A stretch of 42,995 nucleotides of DNA from a bacterium UBA4637 (lineage in GTDB: Bacteria; Bacteroidota; Bacteroidia; Bacteroidales; Bacteroidaceae). Positions 35,267-42,995 of this stretch are shown one piece after another. Below the pieces are notes generated by a model that was not told where the DNA came from, did not search any database, and worked only from the letters and a program-made list of their open reading frames with translations. How positions within the stretch are numbered: position 1 is the stretch's first letter; each line of letters opens with the position of its first letter. The position numbers and the translations under genes are program-made. The stretch covers positions 14,105 through 57,099 of the forward strand of contig DHMR01000068.1 of NCBI GenBank assembly GCA_002405875.1. Direction: 5' to 3'.

Positions 35267-35273
35267 GAAAATT

Positions 35274-36056
35274 ATGGCTAGTATAATAAGTCCAAAGGCA
35301 GAGGTTTCTCCAAAGGCTAAGATCGGAGACAACTGCAAGATATATCCTTTCGTCTATATCGAGGACGATGTGGAAATCGGTGACAACTGTATCATCTATC
35401 CATTTGTGAGCATCATGAACGGTACTCGTATGGGCAATGGCAACAAGGTGTTCCAGGGTGCTGTAGTCGGAGCCCTTCCACAGGATTTCAATTTCAAGGG
35501 TGCCAATAGCTTTGTGGTTATCGGCGACAACAATACCATCCGTGAGAACGTGGTTATCAACCGTGGTACTTACGAGGGTGGCAAGACCGTGCTGGGCAAC
35601 AAGAACTTCTTGATGGAGGGTGCGCACATCTCTCACGATACCGTGATTGGTAATGGTTGCGTCTTCGGTTATGGTACCAAGATTGCCGGTGACTGTGTGA
35701 TTGGCAATGGTGTTATCTATTCTACATCTGTAGTGGAGAATGCCAAGACCCGTGTGGGCGACTTGGCAATGATTCAGGCAGGTACTACTTTCTCTAAGGA
35801 TGTGCCTCCTTACATCATCGCCGGTGGCAAGCCTGTGAAGTATGCTGGTCCTAACGGCATCATCATGGAGGCTGCCGAGATAGGCGAGAAGGTACGCAAG
35901 CATGTGGCTAATGCTTACCGTCTGGTATTCCATGGTCAGACATCTCTCTTCGATGCCATCAACCAGATTAAGGACCAGGTGCCTGACGGACCGGAGATTC
36001 AGAATATCATCCATTTCTTGGAGAGTTCTGAGAAGGGTGTTATCACCAAGTTGTAA
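35274..36056 (+). CDS. lpxA: Acyl-ACP--UDP-N-acetylglucosamine O-acyltransferase
   Basis: 260 residues from ATG at 35274; the ATG three codons earlier is inside the repeat-bearing leader and gives a non-conserved start. LpxA adds the first acyl chain in lipid A synthesis. The N-terminal part is a left-handed beta helix with hexapeptide repeats (for example VSPKAKIGDNCKIYP, IGDNCIIYP, IGNGCVFG). The catalytic base should be His121 in AHISHD, which aligns with His125 of the E. coli enzyme. The C-terminal helical region starts near residue 200. lpxC and lpxD are not in the window. Confidence 0.94.
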   Translation: MASIISPKAEVSPKAKIGDNCKIYPFVYIEDDVEIGDNCIIYPFVSIMNGTRMGNGNKVFQGAVVGALPQDFNFKGANSFVVIGDNNTIRENVVINRGTYEGGKTVLGNKNFLMEGAHISHDTVIGNGCVFGYGTKIAGDCVIGNGVIYSTSVVENAKTRVGDLAMIQAGTTFSKDVPPYIIAGGKPVKYAGPNGIIMEAAEIGEKVRKHVANAYRLVFHGQTSLFDAINQIKDQVPDGPEIQNIIHFLESSEKGVITKL

Positions 36057-36114
36057 TGTTTGAATTTTAAGTAAAATTTAAAGTCATACCTATTTGAATT
36101 TTACTCTGTATAAG

Positions 36115-36143
36115 AAAGGGCTGGCCGTGAGGTCGGCCCTTTT
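36115..36143 (+). terminator. Intrinsic terminator after lpxA
   Basis: AAGGGCTGGCC (36116-36126), loop GTGA, GGTCGGCCCTT (36131-36141), pairing over 11 bases with two G-U pairs, then TTGTG. It ends the RND-lpxA unit before ftsX. Confidence 0.82.
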
Positions 36144-36163
36144 GTGTTAATACTCGTTAAACG

Positions 36164-36195
36164 TTCGTTTATGTCCTTATTTTTTTGTTACTTTG
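36164..36195 (+). promoter_or_regulatory. Probable promoter for the ftsX-to-folK operon
   Basis: TTACTTTG (36188-36195) followed by CACC. It deviates by one base from TAnnTTTG but has the same extension as other promoters here. TTCG (36164-36167) lies 20 bases upstream in the -33 position, also with one mismatch. The leader to the ATG is about 30 bases. Confidence 0.5.
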
Positions 36196-36228
36196 CACCA
36201 AATTTGGTGTATTATACCCTTTTGTGAA

Positions 36229-37107
36229 ATGAGAAAGAAACAATACAAGCCAAGCAATCACCGTGGATTGCAGATGGTAACGTTATGTATAAGTACCTCT
36301 ATGGTACTAGTTTTGTTAGGATTTGTCATCTTTTCCGTCCTCATGGGACGGAACCTGTCCTCTTATGTCAAGCAAAACTTGATAGTAACCGTTATGCTTG
36401 AGCAAGACATGACGAATCCAGAGGCATTGTCTATATGCAAAACTCTCAAGCAACGCCCGTATGTCAATGGCTTGAATTATATTTCCAAGGAACAGGCCTT
36501 GAAGGAGGCAACGCGTGACTTGGGAACGAATCCAAGTGAATTTGCTGGAGTCAATCCTTTTCAGCCATCCATTGAGATTACGACCAAGGCTGACTATGCC
36601 AACAATGATTCTCTGAAATGGATTTCCAAGGAACTGAAGGCTTACCCGAAGGTTACAGAGGTGTCTTATCAGCATGATTTGATAGAACAGGTCAACCAGT
36701 CTTTGGCAAAAATAAGCATTGGCTTGCTCATTGTGGCGGCTTTGCTTACATTTATTTCTTTTTCTTTGATCAACAATACGGTCCGTTTAGGCATCTATGC
36801 GCGTCGTTTTTCCATCCATACCATGAAGTTGGTTGGTGCTTCCTGGAATTTCATTCGAGCTCCGTTTGTACGTCGAGCCGTGTTGATAGGTTTGCTTGCC
36901 GCGTTTATAGCTGATGCTTTCCTTGGAGGATGTATCTATGCTTGGTATTTACATGAACCAGAACTTTTGACTGTATTGGGCTGGGAGGAGTTGATTATCA
37001 CCGGAGGAGCAGTCTTCCTCTTTGGTATTTTGATCACGTCTTTGTGTGCGAACATTTCGGTCAATAAGTTCCTGAGAATGAAGGCGGGTGACTTATATAA
37101 GATATAA
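36229..37107 (+). CDS. ftsX: Cell division protein FtsX (ABC transporter permease-like)
   Basis: 292 residues from ATG at 36229; the in-frame ATG at 36193 overlaps the promoter. FtsX is the membrane partner of the ATPase FtsE and activates septal peptidoglycan hydrolases during division. A cytoplasmic basic start, a first membrane helix (about 23-43), a periplasmic domain (about 45-155), and three more helices (about 160-180, 212-235, 250-275) fit the family. FtsE is not in the window. It heads the run DUF3098-uppP-truB-queA-folK, an arrangement common in Bacteroidota. Confidence 0.93.
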   Translation: MRKKQYKPSNHRGLQMVTLCISTSMVLVLLGFVIFSVLMGRNLSSYVKQNLIVTVMLEQDMTNPEALSICKTLKQRPYVNGLNYISKEQALKEATRDLGTNPSEFAGVNPFQPSIEITTKADYANNDSLKWISKELKAYPKVTEVSYQHDLIEQVNQSLAKISIGLLIVAALLTFISFSLINNTVRLGIYARRFSIHTMKLVGASWNFIRAPFVRRAVLIGLLAAFIADAFLGGCIYAWYLHEPELLTVLGWEELIITGGAVFLFGILITSLCANISVNKFLRMKAGDLYKI

Positions 37108-37216
37108 AGACTTTTATAAGATCAAAATGAGTCTTTCTAAATGTGCTAGAATAATAAGACATACGATTGAATCATAAACATTGTATATAACTACATAACA
37201 AACATTGCATAACATA

Positions 37217-37444
37217 ATGGATAAGAGAAATTTAGCTTTTGATAAAGTCAACTTCATCTTGTTGGCTATAGGAATGGCTATTGTCATCCTCGGTTTTATC
37301 TTGATGAGCGGAGCTGGTTCTAATGAGACTACTTTTGATGCTGATATTTTTAGCACACGTCGTGTCGTAGTGGCGCCAACTGTTACTTTGGTAGGCTTTT
37401 TGTCTATCATCTATGCAGTTATTCGTAAACCTAAAGATGAATAA
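37217..37444 (+). CDS. DUF3098 small membrane protein
   Basis: 75 residues from ATG at 37217, preferred over the ATG four codons upstream. Two hydrophobic segments (about 10-30, ILLAIGMAIVILGFILM; 47-66, VVVAPTVTLVGFLSIIYAV) are separated by a polar loop with DADIFSTRR. This is the DUF3098 family of Bacteroidota, which sits between ftsX and uppP; a role near division or undecaprenyl phosphate handling is guessed from context only. uppP starts 3 bases after its stop. Confidence 0.88.
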   Translation: MDKRNLAFDKVNFILLAIGMAIVILGFILMSGAGSNETTFDADIFSTRRVVVAPTVTLVGFLSIIYAVIRKPKDE

Positions 37445-37447
37445 GCG

Positions 37448-38269
37448 ATGGATTGGTTACAAGGTTTGATTTTGGGACTTATTCAGGGTCTCACAGAATA
37501 TTTGCCAGTAAGTAGTAGTGGTCACTTGGAGATAGGTAAGGCGTTGCTCGGACCTGAGGCTGAGGCAGGGGGCTTGACCTTCGACATCGTGGTGCATGTG
37601 GCTACCGTGTTGAGTACCCTCGTTATCCTTTGGAAGGAAATCAGTTGGATATTCAAGGGGCTGTTCCATTGGAACGGTAGCTTGAACGATGAGCAGAAGT
37701 ATGCCATCAACATCGTCATCTCTATGATTCCAGTGGGCATCGTAGGTCTTTTTTTCAAGGATAAAATTGAGGCGCTTTTTGCTGGCGATGTCATTCGTGT
37801 GGTTGGTGTCTGCTTGCTCATCACGGCAGCGTTGCTCACCTTGACCCACTTCTATCATCCGAAGGAGAAGGAACACATCTCTCCTTTGCATGCCTTCATC
37901 ATTGGTATCGCACAGGCAGTGGCTGTTTTGCCTGGTCTCTCTCGCTCAGGTTCTACTATTGCTACCGGTTTGCTTCTCGGCAACAGTAAGAAGACTTTGG
38001 CACAGTTCTCTTTCCTCATGGTTATCCCTCCAATCTTGGGCGAGGCATTGCTTGATTTTAAGCACATCTTCGCTCCATCCCAGGAGTATTTGACTACTCA
38101 TGCGGCTGAGACTCCGATACCTACGCTTTCGCTGGTGGTAGGTTTCGTCGCTGCATTCGTGAGCGGCTGCTTCGCTTGTAAATGGATGATTTCATTGGTG
38201 AAGAAGTGTAAGCTCATCTATTTCGCCATCTATTGTGCCATTGTTGGCATCATCGCTTTGTGTTGTTAA
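37448..38269 (+). CDS. uppP: Undecaprenyl-diphosphatase
   Basis: 273 residues, a BacA/UppP-type integral membrane phosphatase. It removes a phosphate from undecaprenyl diphosphate so the carrier lipid can be reused for wall and glycan synthesis. The two family signatures are present: [11 protein letters not shown] (17-27) with Glu17 and His26, and [13 protein letters not shown] near 160-172 with the conserved Arg. Eight or so hydrophobic segments follow the expected pattern. It is coupled to the DUF3098 gene before it and truB after it, which starts 1 base after its stop. Confidence 0.96.
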   Translation: MDWLQGLILGLIQGLTEYLPVSSSGHLEIGKALLGPEAEAGGLTFDIVVHVATVLSTLVILWKEISWIFKGLFHWNGSLNDEQKYAINIVISMIPVGIVGLFFKDKIEALFAGDVIRVVGVCLLITAALLTLTHFYHPKEKEHISPLHAFIIGIAQAVAVLPGLSRSGSTIATGLLLGNSKKTLAQFSFLMVIPPILGEALLDFKHIFAPSQEYLTTHAAETPIPTLSLVVGFVAAFVSGCFACKWMISLVKKCKLIYFAIYCAIVGIIALCC

Positions 38270-38270
38270 T

Positions 38271-38975
38271 ATGGATTTCAGAAAAGGAGAAATTATTGCT
38301 ATCGACAAACCGTACCGTATGTCTAGCTTCGGAGCGTTGGCGCACGTTCGCTATCTTCTCAGCAAGAAACTTGGCTACAAGGTTAAGATAGGACATGCTG
38401 GAACGCTTGACCCTCTTGCTACAGGTGTCTTAGTACTCTGCACTGGTAAGAAAACCAAGGAGATAGAGCAGTTGCAAACCCATACCAAGGAATATACGGC
38501 TACCCTTCAGCTCGGTGCTACTACGGCTAGCTACGACAAAGAACACACCGTGAACCATACTTATCCCACCAAACATATCACACGTGAGTTGGTGGAGGAA
38601 GTGTTGAAGCAGTTCGTGGGGGATATTCAGCAGGTCCCGCCTACCTACAGCGCCGTCAAGGTGAACGGCGACCGCTCCTATGCCTTGCGGAGAGCAGGCG
38701 AGGATGTGCAACTGAAGCCGAAGATCGTGCGTGTGGATGAGATAGAACTGACCGACTACGACGATGAGGCGAAGACAGCCAGCATCCGAGTGGTTTGTGG
38801 CAAGGGAACTTACATCCGTTCCTTGGCTCGTGACATCGGAAGGGCTTTGAATAGCGGAGCTTTCCTCACCGCCCTTCGTCGCACCAAGGCAGGTAGTTTT
38901 TCGGTAGAGAACTGCATCGACTTCGATCATTTCCAGGATTGGCTCGATGCTCAAGATTTAGAAAATAATAATAAT
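38271..38975 (+). CDS. truB: tRNA pseudouridine(55) synthase TruB
   Basis: 235 residues up to the stop near 38978, from ATG at 38271; an in-frame ATG at 38235 would overlap uppP and is rejected. TruB makes pseudouridine 55 in the T-loop of tRNAs. The catalytic Asp is Asp47 in HAGTLDPLATG, and VPPTYSAVKVNG (near 123-134) and RRAGEDVQL are typical. The protein is short and lacks a PUA domain, as in the smaller TruB class. The next gene, queA, follows after 18 bases. Confidence 0.95.
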
Positions 38976-38996
38976 TAGAAAGGAGTATTATATAAC

Positions 38997-40184
38997 ATGA
39001 AATTATCACAGTTCAATTTTAAGTTGCCAGAGGCGCAGGTAGCCCTCTATCCTCATAAGGCAAAGCGAGTGATTAAAACATCAACAGGTCAGGAGAGAAC
39101 TTTTGAGGTTACTCGACGTGATGAGGCTCGCCTGATGGTTCTTCACAAGAAGTCGGAGACCATTCAGATGTATAAGAAGGATGCCAATGGCAAGGATATG
39201 AAGGATGCAGAAGGTAATCCAGTTTTCTTGCAGTTCAAGGATATTGTTGATTTCTTTGATGAGGGCGATACCTTTGTCTTCAATGATACCAAGGTGTTCC
39301 CGGCTCGTCTTTATGGTACTAAGGAAAAGACGGATGCCAAAATTGAGGTGTTCTTGCTTCGAGAGTTGAATGCCGAGATGCGCCTTTGGGATGTTTTGGT
39401 GGAACCTGCTCGTAAGATACGTATTGGCAACAAACTCTTTTTTGACGATGTCAATGAGATGGTTGCTGAAGTGATTGATAATACGACTAGCCGTGGACGT
39501 ACCCTTCGTTTCCTTTATGACGAGGATGGCAATCATGATGTGTTCAAGCGCTCTTTGTTTGCCTTAGGCGAGGCACCACTTCCACGATATGTGATTGATA
39601 AGCGTGAGAATCATCATGCTACAGAAGATGATATGGAGGATTTCCAGTGTGTTTTTGCTGACAAGGAGGGTGCTGTGACAGCACCAGCAACAGGACTGCA
39701 TTTCTCTCGTGAGTTGATGAAACGCTTGGAGATTCGTGGCATTCATTCTGCTTTCATTACATTACATTGTGGTTTGGGAAATTTCCATGAGATTGAGGTG
39801 GAGGATTTGACGAAGCACAAGATGGATTCCGAGCAGATGATTATCAGTAAGGAGGCTTGCGATTTGGTCAATAGTACGAAGTTGTCGGGGCATCACGTTT
39901 GTGCGATTGGTACAAGTGTAATCAAGGCTACCGAGACAGCTGTTGGTACAGATGGCATGTTGAAGGAGTTTGATGGTTGGACCAATAAGTTCATTTTCCC
40001 GCCATACGATTTCGGTTTGGCAGATTGCATGGTAGCCAACTTCTATCATCCAGAGTCAACGTTGATGATGAGCACTGCCGCTTTTGGTGGGTATGACTTG
40101 GTTTACGAGTGCTACAAGAAGGCAGTTAAAAATGGATATATGTTTGGTTGCTTTGGCGACTCTTTGTTGATTTTGAACGACTAA
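38997..40184 (+). CDS. queA: S-adenosylmethionine:tRNA ribosyltransferase-isomerase
   Basis: 395 residues, about 40 longer than E. coli QueA. It transfers and isomerises the ribosyl group of SAM to 7-aminomethyl-7-deazaguanine to form epoxyqueuosine in tRNA. Core motifs: DTFVFNDTKVFPARLYG (91-107), EVFLLREL, ATGLHFS and the C-terminal TSVIKATETA. Two extra segments lie near the N-terminus (about 22-40, Lys/Arg/Thr-rich; about 58-76, KDANGKDMKDAEGNP) and account for the length. folK starts 8 bases after its stop. Confidence 0.94.
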   Translation: MKLSQFNFKLPEAQVALYPHKAKRVIKTSTGQERTFEVTRRDEARLMVLHKKSETIQMYKKDANGKDMKDAEGNPVFLQFKDIVDFFDEGDTFVFNDTKVFPARLYGTKEKTDAKIEVFLLRELNAEMRLWDVLVEPARKIRIGNKLFFDDVNEMVAEVIDNTTSRGRTLRFLYDEDGNHDVFKRSLFALGEAPLPRYVIDKRENHHATEDDMEDFQCVFADKEGAVTAPATGLHFSRELMKRLEIRGIHSAFITLHCGLGNFHEIEVEDLTKHKMDSEQMIISKEACDLVNSTKLSGHHVCAIGTSVIKATETAVGTDGMLKEFDGWTNKFIFPPYDFGLADCMVANFYHPESTLMMSTAAFGGYDLVYECYKKAVKNGYMFGCFGDSLLILND

Positions 40185-40192
40185 GCAATATC

Positions 40193-40597
40193 ATGCATAA
40201 AGTATATTTGAGCCTTGGGACTAACCTTGGGAACCGCAAGCGTAATATCCGTGAGGCTATCGAAAAAATAGAAGAGCTGGTTGGCGGAGTTAGTCGCCAA
40301 TCAGCTCTTTACGAAACTAAGCCATGGGGTTTTTCCTCTCCCAATGATTTTATCAATGCATGTGTATTGGTTGATACCGAACTTGCGCCTCGACAACTTT
40401 TGGAGGCTTGCCAGCGGATTGAGAGGGAGATGGGCAGAACTTTGAAATCAGTTGACGGAGCCTATCATGATCGTATTATCGACATCGATATATTGATGTA
40501 TGATGATTTAAAGGTGGATGAACCAGATTTGGTCATCCCACATCCCTTGATGGAAGAACGTGAATTTGTCATGAAACCTTTAAGGGAAATTTTGTAA
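40193..40597 (+). CDS. folK: 2-amino-4-hydroxy-6-hydroxymethyldihydropteridine diphosphokinase
   Basis: 134 residues from ATG at 40193; the ATG at 40148 lies within queA and is rejected. FolK transfers pyrophosphate from ATP to hydroxymethyldihydropterin in folate synthesis. Motifs: YLSLGTNLGN (4-13), YETKPWGF near 44-51, and the metal-binding RIIDIDILMYDD near 92-103. It ends with HPLMEEREFVMKPL. It is the last gene of the ftsX run and is followed by the large hairpin at 40613-40681. Confidence 0.95.
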   Translation: MHKVYLSLGTNLGNRKRNIREAIEKIEELVGGVSRQSALYETKPWGFSSPNDFINACVLVDTELAPRQLLEACQRIEREMGRTLKSVDGAYHDRIIDIDILMYDDLKVDEPDLVIPHPLMEEREFVMKPLREIL

Positions 40598-40612
40598 GTC
40601 TAAGCCTAGTAT

Positions 40613-40681
40613 AATGCCCGTGGTGATGGGCACTCTGTTCCCGTCGCTGATGGGGCATGAGTGCCCGTCGCCACGGGCATT
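40613..40681 (+). terminator. Large hairpin and probable terminator after folK
   Basis: Arms of 23 bases (40613-40635 and 40659-40681) pair throughout with two G-U pairs; the loop is also 23 bases (40636-40658). The stem starts AATGCCCGTGG and the arm end is followed by TTTCTTTTG. Within stem and loop, a motif of the form CCCGTSG..GATGGG occurs three times, allowing other pairings. Confidence 0.8.
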
Positions 40682-40792
40682 TTCTTTTGTTTAGAAAGGT
40701 TTGGAAATTAAAAATAATTGCCTAAAAATTTTGAAATTTCATATTTTTATATACATTTATCAACTTCAAATAATATCGGTAGCAATATAAAA

Positions 40793-40825
40793 AATCCCAT
40801 CATTCTCAAGTGGAATGATGGGATT
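40793..40825 (-). terminator. Intrinsic terminator after rpsO
   Basis: A perfect 13-base stem AATCCCATCATTC (40793-40805) with GAATGATGGGATT (40813-40825) around a 7-base loop. On the minus strand it is followed by TTTTATATTG, a clear U-tract, 29 bases past the rpsO stop. Confidence 0.88.
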
Positions 40826-40853
40826 CAATGTCTTGAAGCAAAATGCTTGCAGA

Positions 40854-41123
40854 TTACTTACGAAGACCGAGGGCCTTAATGATGGCACGATAGCGATTGA
40901 TGTCGCGGTCGTACAAGTAATCGAGCAATGCGCGACGCTTACCTACAAGCTGTGTCAAGGCACGTGTTGTAGTATAATCTTTACGGTTCTGCTTAACATG
41001 TTCCGTCAAATGAGCAATACGGTATGAGAACAATGCTATCTGGCTCTCAGCTGAACCAGTATCAGAGTTAGACTTTCCGTACTTGCTAAAGATCTCTTCT
41101 TTTTTTGCTTTGTCTAAATACAT
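40854..41123 (-). CDS. rpsO: 30S ribosomal protein S15
   Basis: 89 residues from ATG at 41123; in-frame ATGs further upstream (up to 41168) lie in the leader and are rejected. S15 binds 16S rRNA and helps assemble the platform of the small subunit. The chain shows the family features: DTGSAESQIALFSYRIAHLTEHVK (about 21-44), LVGKRRALLDYL, and the basic C-terminus ALGLRK. Its leader is about 80 bases long and holds a hairpin that could be a site of autoregulation. It is a single-gene unit. Confidence 0.97.
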   Translation of the reverse strand: MYLDKAKKEEIFSKYGKSNSDTGSAESQIALFSYRIAHLTEHVKQNRKDYTTTRALTQLVGKRRALLDYLYDRDINRYRAIIKALGLRK

Positions 41124-41170
41124 AGCTGTGTTACTTAAATGTTTAATTATATATATTATGTGAAGCATTT

Positions 41171-41195
41171 GAGACCTTCCTCACGGTGGTTTCTC
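41171..41195 (-). other. Hairpin in the rpsO leader
   Basis: On the minus strand GAGAAACC (41195-41188) and GGTCTC (41176-41171) can pair as GAGA..CC with GG..TCTC, with an AA bulge and a 9- to 11-base loop. It lies about 50 bases before the rpsO start. S15 represses its own mRNA through leader structures in several bacteria; whether this is such a site is unknown. Confidence 0.4.
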
Positions 41196-41208
41196 TAAAA
41201 ATGCGCTG

Positions 41209-41240
41209 CAAAGTTACAACTTTTTCGTGAAACATGCAAA
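41209..41240 (-). promoter_or_regulatory. Promoter for rpsO
   Basis: On the minus strand TTTG (41240-41237), 20 bases, TAACTTTG (41216-41209), continuing CAGC. The leader would be about 82 bases. Confidence 0.78.
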
Positions 41241-41258
41241 CTTTTCCGATATTTTTTG

Positions 41259-41266
41259 TAATTTTG
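41259..41266 (+). promoter_or_regulatory. -7 promoter element for typA
   Basis: TAATTTTG (41259-41266) followed by CACC. No matching -33 TTTG lies 19-21 bases upstream; that position overlaps the rpsO promoter region. The leader to the typA ATG is about 30 bases. Confidence 0.62.
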
Positions 41267-41300
41267 CACCCAAATTCAAAAGTATTTAAGGTAAAACGAA

Positions 41301-42995
41301 ATGCAAGACATTAGAAACATTGCAGTTATTGCACACGTTGACCATGGTAAGACTACATTGGTCGACAAGATGATGCTCGCTGGTAAGCTGTTCCGTGACG
41401 GCCAGGATAACAGCGGCGAGGTGCTCGATTCCAACGACTTGGAGCGCGAGCGTGGTATAACCATTCTCTCAAAGAATGTATCTATCAACTGGAAAGGTAC
41501 TAAGATTAATATCCTCGATACTCCGGGACACTCTGATTTCGGTGGTGAGGTTGAGCGTGTGCTCAACATGGCAGATGGCTGCCTCCTCCTCGTCGATGCC
41601 TTCGAGGGTCCTATGCCTCAGACTCGTTTCGTGCTCCAGAAGGCTTTGCAGCTCGGTTTGAAGCCTATCGTTGTGGTCAACAAGGTGGATAAGCCTAACT
41701 GTCGCCCAGAGGAGGTATATGAAATGGTATTCGACTTGATGTGCGACCTCAACGCTACCGAGGACCAGCTCGACTTCCCTGTCGTGTATGGTTCAGCCAA
41801 GAATGGCTGGATGGGCGAGGACTACAACAAGCCAACAGATAATATAGATTATTTGCTCGATAAGATCATCGAGGTAATCCCTGCCCCTAAGCAGTTGGAG
41901 GGTACACCTCAGCTCTTGATCACCTCTCTCGACTATAGCTCTTACACTGGTCGTATCGCCGTGGGTCGTGTACACCGTGGAACATTGAAGGATGGTATGA
42001 ACGTTACCATCTGCCACCGTGACGGTACTCAGGAAAAGACCAAAATCAAGGAGCTCCACACCTTCGAGGGTATGGGTCATAAGAAGACAGACCATGTCGA
42101 TTCTGGCGACATCTGCGCCGTCATCGGTTTGGAGAAGTTCGAGATAGGTGATACCATCTGCGACTATGAGAACCCAGAGCCACTGCCACCTATCGCAGTT
42201 GATGAGCCTACCATGAGTATGCTCTTCACCATCAACGATTCTCCTTTCTTTGGCAAGGAGGGTAAGTTCTGTACTTCTCGTCACATCCAGGAGCGCTTGA
42301 ACAAGGAGTTGGAGAAGAACCTCGCTCTTCGTGTTCAGCCTTACGAGGATACCACCGATAAGTGGATTGTCAGTGGTCGTGGTGTGCTCCACCTCTCTGT
42401 GCTCATCGAGACCATGCGTCGTGAGGGCTACGAGCTTCAGGTAGGTCAGCCACAGGTTATCTATAAGGAGATTGATGGTGTGAAGTGCGAGCCTGTCGAG
42501 GAGTTGACTATCAACGTACCTGAGGAGTTCGCCTCTAAGATGATTGATATGGTAACTCGTCGTAAGGGTGAGATGACTTCTATGTTGAACATGGGCGAGC
42601 GTGTGGACATCGAGTTCGATATTCCTTCACGTGGTATCATCGGTCTTCGTACCAACGTGTTGACAGCTTCTCAAGGCGAGGCTATCATGGCTCACCGCTT
42701 CAAGGAGTATCAGCCATACAAGGGTGAGATCAGCCGCCGTTCTAACGGTAGCATGATTGCCTTGGAGACAGGTACAGCTTACGCTTACGCCATCGACAAG
42801 CTTCAGGATCGTGGTAAGTTCTTCATCGACCCAGGTGAGGAAGTTTACGGTGGTCAGGTAGTTGGTGAGCATGTTCACGAGAACGACTTGGTTGTCAACG
42901 TAACCAAGGCTAAGCAGTTGACCAACGTGCGTGCCTCTGGTTCTGATGACAAGGCTCGTGTCATCCCTAAGACCGTGATGAGCCTTGAGGAGTGC
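41301..42995 (+). CDS. typA: Translational GTPase TypA/BipA, 3' end beyond the window
   Basis: 565 codons, open to the right edge; family members are about 600 residues, so roughly 35 are missing. TypA is a ribosome-associated GTPase of the elongation factor class with roles in stress and ribosome assembly. G motifs: AHVDHGKT (11-18), RGITI (51-55), DTPGH (73-77), NKVD (127-130). Domain 2 begins near residue 200, and the C-terminal part with [16 protein letters not shown] and [10 protein letters not shown] is diagnostic for TypA. The start ([16 protein letters not shown]) is typical. Confidence 0.97.
   Translation, partial: MQDIRNIAVIAHVDHGKTTLVDKMMLAGKLFRDGQDNSGEVLDSNDLERERGITILSKNVSINWKGTKINILDTPGHSDFGGEVERVLNMADGCLLLVDAFEGPMPQTRFVLQKALQLGLKPIVVVNKVDKPNCRPEEVYEMVFDLMCDLNATEDQLDFPVVYGSAKNGWMGEDYNKPTDNIDYLLDKIIEVIPAPKQLEGTPQLLITSLDYSSYTGRIAVGRVHRGTLKDGMNVTICHRDGTQEKTKIKELHTFEGMGHKKTDHVDSGDICAVIGLEKFEIGDTICDYENPEPLPPIAVDEPTMSMLFTINDSPFFGKEGKFCTSRHIQERLNKELEKNLALRVQPYEDTTDKWIVSGRGVLHLSVLIETMRREGYELQVGQPQVIYKEIDGVKCEPVEELTINVPEEFASKMIDMVTRRKGEMTSMLNMGERVDIEFDIPSRGIIGLRTNVLTASQGEAIMAHRFKEYQPYKGEISRRSNGSMIALETGTAYAYAIDKLQDRGKFFIDPGEEVYGGQVVGEHVHENDLVVNVTKAKQLTNVRASGSDDKARVIPKTVMSLEEC

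Noticed and set aside
35264..35267. Possible -7 promoter box at the end of the ATTTATA repeat
   Set aside because: The bases before TTTG give ATAA rather than TAnn, so the box does not fit the consensus.
35244..36014. 256-codon minus-strand open frame antisense to lpxA
   Set aside because: It lies fully opposite a clear lpxA with hexapeptide repeats; the His/Leu/Thr-rich sequence is a reverse-frame artefact.
40613..40825. CRISPR-like array from repeated hairpins after folK
   Set aside because: The repeats are parts of two stem-loops, not evenly spaced copies with unique spacers, and no cas gene is near.
41793..42392. 199-codon minus-strand open frame antisense to typA
   Set aside because: typA is unambiguous in this region; the antisense frame has no recognisable feature.

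Overview
The window is a stretch of chromosome from a member of Bacteroidota, most likely Prevotellaceae (Prevotella/Segatella type). The evidence is the Bacteroidota promoter form (TTTG, 19-20 bases, TAnnTTTG) in front of many genes, the type IX secretion genes porX and porW, a BF0631-type metalloproteinase lipoprotein, lipoproteins with Bacteroidota-style signal peptides, and gene orders typical of the group (ftsX-DUF3098-uppP-truB-queA-folK; BT_3928-type protein-tpiA-SPOR protein-folE). Coding density is high. I see no insertion sequence, prophage, integrase, CRISPR array or abrupt change in composition, so this looks like core chromosome rather than an accessory island.

Layout. 1-48: 5' part of a tRNA-Lys(UUU) cut by the window edge. 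165-1953 (-): AI-2E-family permease and thymidine kinase. 2048-3653 (+): rsmI and a coiled-coil lipoprotein. 3657-4103 (-): tadA. 4202-6084 (+): yraN, birA, pyrH, ending in a strong bidirectional terminator. 6223-7704 (-): psd and pssA, the phosphatidylethanolamine pathway. 7841-11935 (+): dnaE and trxA. 12035-21312 (-): a seven-gene run of metalloproteinase lipoprotein, aroA, small Cys-rich membrane protein, ZnuB-type permease, porW, porX and tsaE. 21313-21827: AT-rich non-coding DNA. 21828-22334 (+): exported protein with MORN-like repeats. 22466-27390 (-): xth, folE, SPOR protein, a membrane protein fused in frame to TpiA, and DUF1599. 27501-28928 (+): CCA-adding-type nucleotidyltransferase. 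29181-36056 (+): tripartite RND efflux operon followed by lpxA. 36229-40594 (+): ftsX, DUF3098, uppP, truB, queA, folK. 40854-41123 (-): rpsO. 41301-end (+): typA, incomplete at the right edge.

How the genes work together. Several short operons serve the envelope: psd/pssA (phospholipid), lpxA (lipid A), uppP (carrier lipid recycling), ftsX (division), the RND pump, and PorX/PorW (type IX secretion control and assembly). Others serve tRNA and rRNA maturation (tadA, tsaE, queA, truB, cca, rsmI) and folate or pterin synthesis (folE, folK). The most interesting points are the uninterrupted reading frame joining a DoxX/MauE-type membrane protein to triose-phosphate isomerase, the porX/porW cluster that also holds several probable zinc proteins, a 23-23-23 base hairpin with internal repeats after folK, a 7-base tandem repeat before lpxA, and an extended -7 promoter element (TAnnTTTGCA) shared by most promoters found here. 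No wholly new multi-gene system is evident.
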